A stretch of 6,199 bases of DNA, from the NCBI GenBank assembly GCA_003491925.1, contig DNAU01000044.1, positions 1 through 6,199 of the forward strand, written 5' to 3'. Below are positions 1-5,798 of this stretch, in pieces (positions within the stretch are counted from its first letter, which is position 1; each line of letters begins with the position of its first letter). A program made the translations under genes and the position numbers. Under the pieces are notes generated by a model, which was not told the origin of the DNA, ran no database searches, and was given only the letters and a program-made list of their open reading frames with translations. Source of the stretch: Chloroflexota bacterium. Its GTDB lineage: Bacteria; Chloroflexota; Dormibacteria; Aeolococcales; Aeolococcaceae.

Positions 1-53
1 GCAACTTCCCGTTTCATCCGAACCAGAAAGCCGCCTCCGGGCCAGCGCTCTAG
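1..53 (+). CDS. 3' end of an unidentified upstream gene (partial)
   Basis: From base 3 one frame reads NFPFHPNQKAASGPAL and stops at TAG (51-53). The last G of that stop is the first base of the GTG start of the next gene (TAGTG). This stop-start overlap is typical of translationally coupled operon genes, and it is the main reason to think this frame is the real tail of an upstream gene. Because the next gene resembles a glycolate-oxidase-type FAD subunit, the upstream gene could be a partner subunit, but 16 residues identify no family. The frame of the downstream gene is also open to the left edge, so this call is tentative. Confidence 0.4.
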   Translation, partial: NFPFHPNQKAASGPAL

Positions 54-697
54 TGGACGCGAGCCTCCGCCGAGCGCTGACCGAGGCCCTGGGCGCGGGA
101 TGCCTGCTCCTCGACGGCTCGCTCCTCGTCCCCGACTCGGCGGGGGGAGTCGCCGCGGTCCTGCGGATCGCCCACGAGCACCGCCTGCACCTGCGCATCA
201 GCAGCGGCTCCGGCACCGGCGCCACCGGCTCGGACGGAGTGAGCGTCCTCAGTCTCGCCGGGCTCACCGCCGTCAGCGTCGACGCCCCGCGCGGGATCGT
301 CCGGGCCGAGGCGGGGGCGAGGCTGGCCTCGCTCCGCGCGGCACTCGCCGGCGCCGGCATGGCGGTGCCCGGCCTCGGCGCGGACCCGGGCGCGGAGCAC
401 ATCGGCGCATTGATCGCCCGGGGCGAGCTGCCGCGGCGGAGCCTCACCGGCATCGAGGCGGTCCTTCCCGGAGGCGAGGCCATCATGGCCGGTGCCGCCG
501 TCCTCAAGGACGTGGTCGGCTACGACGTCACCTCGCTGCTGCTGGGAAGCCGGGGCCGCCTGGCGGCGATCGTCGCCGCCCACCTGCGCCTGGTGCCGGC
601 CGGGGTGACCGTCGAGGTGGCCGGCCCCGCCGGTGCCCGCTCCGTGGAGGAGCTGGCCGCCGTCTTCGATCCCGAGGGGCTGCTCGCGGAGGGGTGA
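53..697 (+). CDS. FAD-binding oxidoreductase, GlcD/GlcE-like, FAD-binding domain only
   Basis: A 214-residue protein resembling the FAD-binding type 4 (PCMH) domain of glycolate oxidase subunits GlcD/GlcE and related 2-hydroxyacid dehydrogenases. Visible landmarks are PDSAGGVAAVLRIAHEH (27-43), the pyrophosphate-binding loop SGSGTGATG (51-59), AEAGARLASL (85-94), VLKDVVGYD (150-158, compare V-KNVAGYD in GlcE) and LLGSRGRLAAI (163-173). GlcE-type proteins usually run to about 350 residues with a C-terminal FAD-oxidase or substrate domain. That domain is missing: the protein ends about 35 residues after the FAD fold, at FDPEGLLAEG. The GTG start is chosen because it overlaps the upstream TAG stop. 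No Shine-Dalgarno is visible and the frame stays open to the left edge, so a longer N-terminus cannot be excluded. It could be a GlcE-like accessory subunit or a truncated paralogue; the substrate is unknown. Confidence 0.72.
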   Translation: MDASLRRALTEALGAGCLLLDGSLLVPDSAGGVAAVLRIAHEHRLHLRISSGSGTGATGSDGVSVLSLAGLTAVSVDAPRGIVRAEAGARLASLRAALAGAGMAVPGLGADPGAEHIGALIARGELPRRSLTGIEAVLPGGEAIMAGAAVLKDVVGYDVTSLLLGSRGRLAAIVAAHLRLVPAGVTVEVAGPAGARSVEELAAVFDPEGLLAEG

Positions 698-729
698 GCC
701 CGGCCACGCGCGGAGGGCTCTCCGAGGAA

Positions 730-758
730 CGAGCCCCGCCCACGGCGGGGGTGGCTCG
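730..758. terminator. Hairpin between convergent genes, candidate bidirectional terminator
   Basis: CGAGCC (730-735) pairs with GGCTCG (753-758). CCGCC (736-740) pairs with GGCGG (744-748) around a CAC loop, leaving GGGT (749-752) bulged. It lies in the 79-bp gap between the stops of the FAD protein and the histidine phosphatase, so one structure could serve both. No T-tract follows on either strand, so intrinsic termination is inferred from position and stem strength only. Confidence 0.45.
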
Positions 759-776
759 GGGGGATCTGACCCTCGA

Positions 777-1445
777 TCAGACGTGGGCGGCGCCCGTGGG
801 CGGAGTCGCGTCCGCGGCCGCCACGCCCGGCGGAGCGCTCACCGCCGGCGGGGCGACGTAGTGGACGCCGCTCAGCCGCCGGTCGACGTAATCGACGACC
901 AGCATGCCCCCCTTGGCGCACTGGAGGTGGTGGAGCGCCCAGGGCCGGCGTCCCAGGTAGCGGATCCAGAAGGCCTGGATGGGGTCGCCGTGACTCACGC
1001 AGACCCCGCTCCCCTCGGGGAAGCTGTCGAGCAGGCGTTGCAGGGAGCGCTCGACCCGATCCGCCATCGCGGTCACGGTCTCGTCCCGCCGGAGCAGGCC
1101 GGGATAGGCCATGTGCACCCACCAGAGCGGGCGGCGCCACGGGACCTGAGCGTAGGGGACACCCTGGAGGTAGAGGCTGAAACGGGCCTCGACCAGATCG
1201 TCGTCGGGGATCACCTCGGGGGAGTCGAGGTGCCCGGCGATGATCCCGGCCGTCTGCCGGGCCCGTTCGAGGGGGCTGGTCCGGATCACCCGGATCGGCT
1301 GACCGGCGAGGCGGCCACCGAGCGACTCGGCCTGGACGAGGCCCTTCTCACTGAGGGCGAAGCCGGGCAGGTAGCCGTAGAGGACCCCGCGCGGGTTGGC
1401 GACGTCGCAGTGGCGGACGAGGTAGAGCCGGGCGCGCTGCGACAC
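777..1445 (-). CDS. Histidine phosphatase family protein (phosphoglycerate mutase-like)
   Basis: A 222-residue histidine phosphatase superfamily member. The phosphoacceptor motif is LVRHCDV (R11, H12); the first-quadrant partner is in TSPLERARQTA (R61); the likely acid is E86 in the DLVEARF segment; and the second histidine is H152 in VSHGDPIQA. All core catalytic residues are present, but the residue after H12 is Cys, where the family almost always has Gly (RHG). The arrangement, with LSEKGLVQAE and a PLW segment before the second His, recalls the actinobacterial MSMEG_4193-type putative phosphomutases. The last 24 or so residues are a Pro/Ala-rich tail outside the fold. The GTG start puts the RHC motif at residues 11-13 as usual for the family, has no Shine-Dalgarno and sits 6 bp after a TAGCAT box, suggesting a leaderless mRNA. 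The substrate cannot be told. It is monocistronic and divergent from the pilus genes. Confidence 0.88.
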   Translation of the reverse strand: MSQRARLYLVRHCDVANPRGVLYGYLPGFALSEKGLVQAESLGGRLAGQPIRVIRTSPLERARQTAGIIAGHLDSPEVIPDDDLVEARFSLYLQGVPYAQVPWRRPLWWVHMAYPGLLRRDETVTAMADRVERSLQRLLDSFPEGSGVCVSHGDPIQAFWIRYLGRRPWALHHLQCAKGGMLVVDYVDRRLSGVHYVAPPAVSAPPGVAAADATPPTGAAHV

Positions 1446-1451
1446 GCCCGG

Positions 1452-1457
1452 ATGCTA
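1452..1457 (-). promoter_or_regulatory. -10 box (TAGCAT) of the histidine phosphatase, leaderless
   Basis: On the minus strand TAGCAT fits TANNNT and is followed by 6 bases and then the GTG start at 1445. The expected transcription start therefore falls on or next to the start codon. No TTGACA-like -35 is visible at 17-18 bp. The same arrangement occurs before two other genes in this window, which raises confidence. Confidence 0.5.
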
Positions 1458-1482
1458 CCAAGCGGGGCGGAGCGTCCATCCC

Positions 1483-1517
1483 GGCACCCGGTAACCACCC
1501 GTCCGTCACCGGGTGCC
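1483..1517. repeat. 10-bp perfect inverted repeat in the divergent intergenic region
   Basis: GGCACCCGGT (1483-1492) and ACCGGGTGCC (1508-1517) are exact reverse complements with a 15-base spacer. The repeat lies 38 to 72 bp upstream of the phosphatase start codon and about 170 bp upstream of the pilus operon. As DNA it would be a dyad operator, and its half-sites are 25 bp apart centre to centre. As RNA it would be a hairpin. It has no T-tract. A regulator-binding site is the more likely reading, but this is inference. Confidence 0.45.
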
Positions 1518-1576
1518 CGAGATGCCGCAGGGCATTCACAGTTCGATGACGCGCTCGTTCGCCCACCTTGACGTCC

Positions 1577-1626
1577 CCGCACGATCTGCAAAGCGGATCC
1601 ACCCAAGGACCGTCAGGCCCGTGCGG
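1577..1626 (+). promoter_or_regulatory. Structured 5' leader of the pilus operon (possible RNA element)
   Basis: CCGCACG (1577-1583) pairs perfectly with CGTGCGG (1620-1626), closing a 36-base interior. Stacked directly on it is a second stem, ATCTGC (1584-1589) with GCGGAT (1593-1598), one G-U pair and an AAA loop. The remaining single-stranded stretch is 1599-1619. An alternative pairing, GACCG (1608-1612) with CGGTC (1623-1627), competes with the closing stem, so two mutually exclusive folds are possible. The element ends about 60 bases before the cpaB start codon. It does not fit a known riboswitch consensus that I recognise. Whether the leader is transcribed is unknown: no TANNNT box exists between it and cpaB, and no clear promoter is visible upstream. 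Confidence 0.3.
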
Positions 1627-1675
1627 TCTCCCCATGGCTCGGAGCCCCCGGGCTGGCTGCCCATCGCGGAACGAC

Positions 1676-1683
1676 AGGAAGGA
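1676..1683 (+). promoter_or_regulatory. Strong ribosome binding site fixing the TTG start of cpaB
   Basis: AGGAAGGA lies 5 bases before the TTG at 1689. It is the clearest Shine-Dalgarno in the window and it decides the rare TTG start. A start there gives the expected short basic segment followed by a membrane helix. Its presence implies a transcribed 5' leader, unlike the leaderless neighbours. Confidence 0.75.
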
Positions 1684-1688
1684 AACAG

Positions 1689-2558
1689 TTGGCTGTCAGT
1701 GCTCAGCGCCGCCGCCGTGCTCTCGTTGCCGTTGTTGCCGCCCTGATCGCGGCGGGTGCCTTCTACCTCGCCATGGAGTACGCGGGCAAGACCCCGAGCC
1801 CCACCGGGACCTCCACCAACCCCACCGCCGCTGCCGTTCCGAACGTGACCGTGGTCGAGGCCAGCGCGACCATCGCCCAGGGCGACCCGCTCACCGCGGC
1901 CAACCTCACCACCAAGCCCGTCCCCCAGAACGTGCTGACCACGCTGACCACCGCCGGGGGCGCGGACTACGCGACGGTCGCCTCGCTCACCCAGACCACC
2001 CATTACGCCTCGACCACCATCTTCGCCGGGCTGCCGATCCTCAGCTCGATGGTCACGACCAGCGCCGCCGGTGCGGCGCCGGCGGCCGCCGGGCTTCCCG
2101 CGGTCCTCCCCGCGGGGTACGTCGCGGTGTCGCTCCCCTACGCTCCCGGAGCCAGCGGCGGAACGGGCGCGGGGACGGGAGGGTACATCCAGGCCCTCGA
2201 TCGGGTCGACATCCTGGTCTACAACCCCACGGGGACGACCCTCTACTGGGCCTACCAGAAGGTCCTCGTCCTCGCCGTCGGCGAGTCCTCCGGGGCCCCT
2301 GCCGCGACGCCCGCCGCCTCCGCCGGTGCGACCGCCTCGTCCGGCGCGGCCGCCAGCTCCACACCCCTGCTCATGGTGGAGCTCTCCGGACAGGATGCCG
2401 CCGCCCTGACCGCTGCCGCGGACGCCAATGACCTCCTCCAGTACCTGATCGTCTCCTCCAACGACTACCCGAGCGCCGGCGCCTCGCCGGTGCCGGCCAT
2501 CGGCGCTCAGCCGACGAGCATCTCGGCGGCGACCCCGAACTCGTACTTCGGAGGCTGA
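1689..2558 (+). CDS. cpaB: Flp pilus assembly protein CpaB/RcpC-like, SAF domain
   Basis: A 289-residue envelope protein of the Tad/Flp type IV pilus. It has an Arg-rich N-terminus (RRRR, 7-10), one membrane helix (about 11-28), a Thr/Pro-rich linker (33-50), a SAF domain (about 52-120, starting NVTVVEASATIAQGDPLTAANL) and an RcpC/CpaB domain (about 141-260). The RcpC domain shows PAGYVAVSLP, GYIQALDRVDILVYN (compare GF-PGDRVDVL in the family) and the PLLMVELSGQDAAALTAAAD segment. The domain is interrupted by a low-complexity Ala/Ser/Gly insert (about 201-224). Known members act at the outer side of the inner membrane in pilus assembly, in diderms with the secretin. No secretin gene is seen here, which fits a monoderm or a scattered locus. 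It is first in the operon, 27 bp before tadB. The family call is firm; the exact role in this organism is inferred. Confidence 0.85.
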   Translation: MAVSAQRRRRALVAVVAALIAAGAFYLAMEYAGKTPSPTGTSTNPTAAAVPNVTVVEASATIAQGDPLTAANLTTKPVPQNVLTTLTTAGGADYATVASLTQTTHYASTTIFAGLPILSSMVTTSAAGAAPAAAGLPAVLPAGYVAVSLPYAPGASGGTGAGTGGYIQALDRVDILVYNPTGTTLYWAYQKVLVLAVGESSGAPAATPAASAGATASSGAAASSTPLLMVELSGQDAAALTAAADANDLLQYLIVSSNDYPSAGASPVPAIGAQPTSISAATPNSYFGG

Positions 2559-2585
2559 GGGTCTGACCGCCCGCAGCGATCCGAG

Positions 2586-3557
2586 ATGAGCTCGCCCGCC
2601 CTCCTCCTGGCCGGCGTCGGGGCGATCGCCCTCTTCCTGGCCGTCATCGTTTTCGTCCTCCCGGGCGCGGACTCGATGCTCCACGATCGGCTCCGCCAGC
2701 TCGGCGACGTGGCAGCGCCGGTCAGCAAGGAGCCGCAGGCCCCGCGCGACCCCGTCGGCCAGCTTCGCCACGTGGTCCAGTCGGCCTTCGGCAGCCGGTT
2801 CGAGCGCACCGATCGGGGCTCGCGCATGGCGGACCGTCTGGCCCGCGCCGACCTCAAGGTGCGCCCGACCGAGTGGATGCTGATCTCGGGCGGCGCCGCG
2901 CTGCTGGTGGGCGCCCTGCTCTACCTCCGCTTCGGAGCCGTGATCGTCTTCCCGATCGGGGTGGTGGTGGGCTACGTGGGCGCGCAGCTCTTTGTCCGTT
3001 ACCGGCAGTCGAAGCGTTTCAAGGCCTTCAACGCCCAGCTGTCGCCGACCATCCTCCAGCTCAGCGGCTCGATGAAGGCCGGCTACACCTTTGCGCAGGC
3101 CATCGATCTCTCGGCCAAGAACCTCCCGGCCCCGATGGGGGTGGAGCTGGGGCGGGTGACCCGCGAGGTGCAGCTCGGCCTGCCCATGAACGAGGCGCTC
3201 AGCCGGATGGTCCACCGCAACGCCTCGGAGGACCTCCGCCTGCTGCTCATCGCGGTCCAGATCCAGTCACAGGTTGGCGGTAACCTCGCGCACATCCTCG
3301 ACACCATCGAGTTCACGGTGCGCGAGCGGATCCGGATCAAGGGTGAGATCAAGTCCCTCACCGGCCAGGCGCGCGCCTCGGGGTGGGTGCTGATCGCCCT
3401 GCCCTTTTGCATGACCGGGCTCTTGATGATGATCGCCCCGACCTACTTCGACCCGATGCTGAACTCGACCCCCGGCAAGGTGATGCTTGCGCTGGCCGGC
3501 TTCATGATCCTCTGCGGCTACGGCCTCATCCGCCGGATCGTGAACGTGAAGGTATGA
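2586..3557 (+). CDS. tadB: Tad pilus inner-membrane platform protein TadB (type II secretion F family)
   Basis: A 323-residue polytopic membrane protein with TadB architecture: N-terminal helix (about 5-26), cytoplasmic linker (27-96), two helices close together (about 98-136), a T2SSF cytoplasmic domain (about 146-268) and two C-terminal helices (about 268-285 and 299-316). The T2SSF domain contains QLSGSMKAGYTFAQAI (158-173), the GLPMNEAL turn (198-205) and QVGGNLAHILDTI (229-241), all characteristic of TadB. With TadC it should form the platform on which a TadA ATPase drives pilin assembly. The ATG is the only possible start after the cpaB stop. It lies in the same frame as cpaB with nine sense codons between, and its Shine-Dalgarno is weak, so it probably relies on coupling to cpaB. 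The stop overlaps tadC by ATGA. Confidence 0.93.
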   Translation: MSSPALLLAGVGAIALFLAVIVFVLPGADSMLHDRLRQLGDVAAPVSKEPQAPRDPVGQLRHVVQSAFGSRFERTDRGSRMADRLARADLKVRPTEWMLISGGAALLVGALLYLRFGAVIVFPIGVVVGYVGAQLFVRYRQSKRFKAFNAQLSPTILQLSGSMKAGYTFAQAIDLSAKNLPAPMGVELGRVTREVQLGLPMNEALSRMVHRNASEDLRLLLIAVQIQSQVGGNLAHILDTIEFTVRERIRIKGEIKSLTGQARASGWVLIALPFCMTGLLMMIAPTYFDPMLNSTPGKVMLALAGFMILCGYGLIRRIVNVKV

Positions 3558-4486
3558 GCAGCAACCTCGTGATCCTGGTCGGCGCCGGCGCGGTGATCGC
3601 GCTGGTGGTCTTCCTGGCCGTCTGGCTGATGGTGCCCTCGGCACCGCTCGGCAGCATCCTGGAGCAGCGTCTCGCCAGCGTGCCCACCGCCGCCACCTAC
3701 GACATCGACCTGGAGACCGGCGACTTCACCCAGCCCGCCTTCGACCGGCTGGTGCTGCCGCTCCTCAGCGGGATCGGCAACATCATCGCCAAGCGGACCA
3801 AGGAGGGACAGCTCCAGCAGCTGCGCAAGCTGGTCGCCAAGTCCGGGTCGCGACAGCGACCGGAGACCCTGCTGGCGCTCCGTCTCATCCTCCCGGTCGC
3901 GGGCGCGGCGGTCTGCCTCGGCCTCGCCGAGCTCGCCAACCTCAAGCCTCCCGAGAACTTCCTCCTGATCCTGGTCGGCGTCGTCGCAATGTACATGTAC
4001 CCGACCATCTCGCTGGAGCGGAAGGCCAAGAAGCGGCAGAAGGAGATCACGATCGCGCTCGCGGGCGTCCTCGACCTGCTCACCGTCTGCATGGAGGCGG
4101 GGCTGTCGCTCGACATGGCGATCATGCGGGTCGGCGAATCGGACGAGTCGCTGCTCGCCAAGGAGTTCCAGAAGCTGCTCAACGAGATCCGGCTCGGACG
4201 CCAGCGCGGCGAGGCGCTGATGGCCATGGCCGAACGCAACGACGTCGAGGAGCTGACCGAGTTCTGCCGGGCGGTGGTCCAGGCCGAGCCGCTCGGGGTG
4301 AGCGTCGTCAACGTGCTGCGCATCCAGTCCGAGGAGATGCGGCGCAGGCGCAAGCAGCGCGCCGAGGAGGCCGGTCACCGCGCCCCGGTGCTGATGCTGC
4401 TGCCGATGATGGGCTGCATCTTCCCGTGCGTCTTCGTGATCCTGCTCGGGCCGGCCATGGTCGGGATGCTGTTCAAGCCCGGCTGA
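3554..4486 (+). CDS. tadC: Tad pilus inner-membrane platform protein TadC (type II secretion F family)
   Basis: A 310-residue partner of TadB. It has an N-terminal helix (about 5-27), a linker (28-105), helices at about 107-130 and 134-153, a T2SSF domain (about 166-275) and a C-terminal hydrophobic region (about 278-307). The T2SSF domain carries VLDLLTVCMEAGLSLDMAI (172-190), EIRLGRQRGEAL (211-222) and LGVSVVNVLRIQSEEMRRRR (247-266), a stretch very typical of TadC. The start is the ATG of the ATGA overlap with tadB. The frame is open farther upstream to 3383, but that part lies inside tadB and is not TadC-like. TadC is last in the operon; a convergent gene ends 15 bp beyond it. No pilin, TadE or ATPase gene follows. 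Confidence 0.93.
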   Translation: MSSNLVILVGAGAVIALVVFLAVWLMVPSAPLGSILEQRLASVPTAATYDIDLETGDFTQPAFDRLVLPLLSGIGNIIAKRTKEGQLQQLRKLVAKSGSRQRPETLLALRLILPVAGAAVCLGLAELANLKPPENFLLILVGVVAMYMYPTISLERKAKKRQKEITIALAGVLDLLTVCMEAGLSLDMAIMRVGESDESLLAKEFQKLLNEIRLGRQRGEALMAMAERNDVEELTEFCRAVVQAEPLGVSVVNVLRIQSEEMRRRRKQRAEEAGHRAPVLMLLPMMGCIFPCVFVILLGPAMVGMLFKPG

Positions 4487-4508
4487 GCAGCGGGCGGGCG
4501 GTCAGCCG
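4480..4508. terminator. Inverted repeat carrying both stop codons of tadC and the SDR gene
   Basis: CGGCTGA (4480-4486) and TCAGCCG (4502-4508) are perfect reverse complements around a 15-base G-rich loop. The TGA of tadC is in the left arm and the TGA of the minus-strand dehydrogenase is in the right arm. In this tiny convergent gap it is the only candidate for a shared terminator. No T-tract follows, so termination is inferred. Part of the symmetry arises simply because both proteins end in Gly-stop. Confidence 0.4.
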
Positions 4509-5179
4509 ACCTCCACCACGGTTCCGGTCGGGCCCTCCCCGCTGGCGCAGAGCGCGGCGATGGTCGCGGCGACGCGCGCCGGCGAGACCGCTCGCGCGAG
4601 GTCGGCGGCGCCCATCCAGGCGCGGTTGGCGGGGGTGTCGATGGTCCCCGGCGCGACCGCGTTGACGCGGATCCGGTCGCCGGCCAGCTCGGCCGCCAGC
4701 ACCCGGGTCAGGGCGTGGACCGCGGCCTTGGAGACCGCGTAGGCGGCGGCGCCGCCACCCAGGCTGATCCCGGCCGCGGAGCCGACGTTGACGATCGCCC
4801 CGCCGCCCGCGGAGGTCATCCGGCGGGCCGCCTCGCGGCACGACCACCACGCGGTCTCGAGGTTCAGCCGGAGCATCTCACGCACCGTCTCCGGCGAGCC
4901 GCCGGCCACCGTGCCGGAGGCGAAGCCGCCGGTCACGTTGACCAGCCGCCGCACCTCGCCGAGGGCGTCGACACGGCCCCAGAGCGCCTCGACCTCAGCC
5001 GGGTCGGAGAGGTCGGCGCGCTCCCAGCGGACCTCGGGCCTCAGCGTGGACAGGCTCTCGAGGTCGGAGCGCGGTGACGCGACCCCGACCACGGGATCGC
5101 CGAACGCGGCCATGGCGTCGAGGACCGCGGGGCCAAGCCCGCCGCTCGCCCCGCACACCAGCGAGATCCCACGCTCCAT
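4502..5179 (-). CDS. Short-chain dehydrogenase/reductase (SDR) family oxidoreductase
   Basis: A 225-residue classical SDR, expected to be a cytosolic NAD(P)-dependent oxidoreductase. It has the dinucleotide loop CGASGGLG (9-16), where Cys replaces the usual Thr; the D56-L57 adenine-pocket motif; NVTGG (81-85) in place of NNAG; the active-site Asn N106; S134 in VNVGSAAG; and Y147-x3-K151 in YAVSKAA. The complete catalytic tetrad indicates a working enzyme. It is shorter than the usual 250 or so residues, with a compact substrate lobe after PGTIDTPANR, and it ends at TVVEVG instead of the common VDGG tail. Substrate and cofactor preference cannot be read from it. The ATG at 5179 has no Shine-Dalgarno but sits 8 bp after a TATCGT box, suggesting leaderless expression. 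It is convergent to the pilus operon and functionally unrelated as far as can be seen. Confidence 0.9.
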   Translation of the reverse strand: MERGISLVCGASGGLGPAVLDAMAAFGDPVVGVASPRSDLESLSTLRPEVRWERADLSDPAEVEALWGRVDALGEVRRLVNVTGGFASGTVAGGSPETVREMLRLNLETAWWSCREAARRMTSAGGGAIVNVGSAAGISLGGGAAAYAVSKAAVHALTRVLAAELAGDRIRVNAVAPGTIDTPANRAWMGAADLARAVSPARVAATIAALCASGEGPTGTVVEVG

Positions 5180-5187
5180 GCGACGAG

Positions 5188-5193
5188 ACGATA
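5188..5193 (-). promoter_or_regulatory. -10 box (TATCGT) of the SDR gene, leaderless
   Basis: On the minus strand TATCGT matches TANNNT and is followed by 8 bases and the ATG at 5179, placing transcription initiation at or a base or two before the start codon. No good -35 is seen. The region upstream of the box runs into the ABC ATPase remnant on the other strand. Confidence 0.5.
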
Positions 5194-5212
5194 GCCGGAG
5201 GGCGGCCCCGGC

Positions 5213-5722
5213 CGGAGGTCCAGCTCACCCTCGGTGAGAGCGTCGGGCTGGGTGAGGTCTCCCGGCTGGCCGACCCGTCGGCCGTCGCCGCCGCGGTGGC
5301 CGACGCCCATGCCGAGGGGGTGGTGCGGGTGGTCAGGGGCGGCCTCTCCGGGTACGTTGGCCGCGAGTACGAGCACGGCGCCGAGCTCTCCGGGGGCCAG
5401 TGGCAGATCGTCGGCCTGGCCCGCGCCCTGATACGCCGGGCCCCGCTCCTGCTGATCCTCGACGGGCCGGCGGTGGCGCTGGACGCCTCCGCGGAGCACC
5501 GCCTCTTCGAGCGCTGCGCGACCTTGGCGGGGCGGGCGAGCCGGGAGGTGGGCGGGGTCACCGTGCTGGTCTCCCACCGCTTCTCCACGGTTCTGATGGT
5601 CGACCTGATCGCGGTGCTGGAGCACGGCCGGCTGGTGGAGTTCGGCTCGCACCGCGAGCTGGTGGTGGCGGGAGGGCCTCGACGCCGAGCTCTTCCATCT
5701 CCAGACGCGGGCGTACGCCTGA
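5213..5722 (+). pseudogene. Remnant of an ABC exporter ATP-binding domain (C-terminal part, frameshifted)
   Basis: About 170 codons match the C-terminal half of a fused ABC exporter ATPase. They begin at a segment like the LRENIGLGD region (VQLTLGESVGLGEV). Then follow the signature ELSGGQWQIVGLARAL, Walker B with D-loop LLILDGPAVALDA, and the H-switch VLVSHRFSTV. The transmembrane domain, Walker A and Q-loop are missing, and no plausible start codon or ribosome binding site exists. The catalytic Glu after Walker B is Gly (LDGPAV instead of LDEPTA). Near 5677 one extra C shifts the frame: the usual C-terminus (LDAELFHLQTRAYA, stop 5720-5722) continues in the next frame. Truncation, loss of catalytic residues and frameshift together make this a pseudogene. 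The left boundary is approximate because it merges into the SDR promoter. Confidence 0.85.
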
Positions 5723-5786
5723 GCTCCGCCGGGGCGGGTGGCCCGACGCGGGGGACCCCGGAGGGCGCGCGACCGGGGGCGCGGCC

Positions 5787-5792
5787 TAGACT
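5787..5792 (+). promoter_or_regulatory. -10 box (TAGACT) of the F420-dependent reductase gene, leaderless
   Basis: TAGACT matches TANNNT and is followed by 6 bases and the ATG at 5799, the same spacing as for the histidine phosphatase. No Shine-Dalgarno precedes the ATG and no convincing -35 is visible in the GC-rich stretch upstream. Confidence 0.5.
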
Positions 5793-5798
5793 CGTGCC

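Noticed and set aside
633..1571. A 312-codon + strand open frame opposite the histidine phosphatase
   Set aside because: No recognisable domains, and it overlaps the FAD protein and the antisense of a clear catalytic enzyme.
1568..1600. Sigma-70 promoter for cpaB starting from TTGACG at 1568
   Set aside because: The -35-like hexamer is good, but no TANNNT or similar -10 lies at any reasonable spacing downstream.
1568..1668. Cyclic di-GMP-I (GEMM) riboswitch ahead of the pilus genes
   Set aside because: GCAAAGC and GGCTGCCC recall pieces of the consensus, but the order, the tetraloop and receptor elements and the surrounding stems do not fit. Only an unassigned structured leader is supported.
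1536..3215. A 559-codon open frame on the minus strand antisense to cpaB and tadB
   Set aside because: Its product is Arg/Gly/Glu/Asp-rich with no recognisable fold, and it lies opposite two confidently identified genes; long antisense frames are expected in GC-rich coding DNA.
3383..3553. An upstream extension of tadC
   Set aside because: The frame is open but the region encodes the end of tadB in another frame and has no TadC similarity; the ATGA overlap start gives the correct N-terminal helix.
3518..4378. A 286-codon minus-strand open frame opposite tadC
   Set aside because: Same GC-driven shadow effect; no motif, and it covers a conserved TadC.
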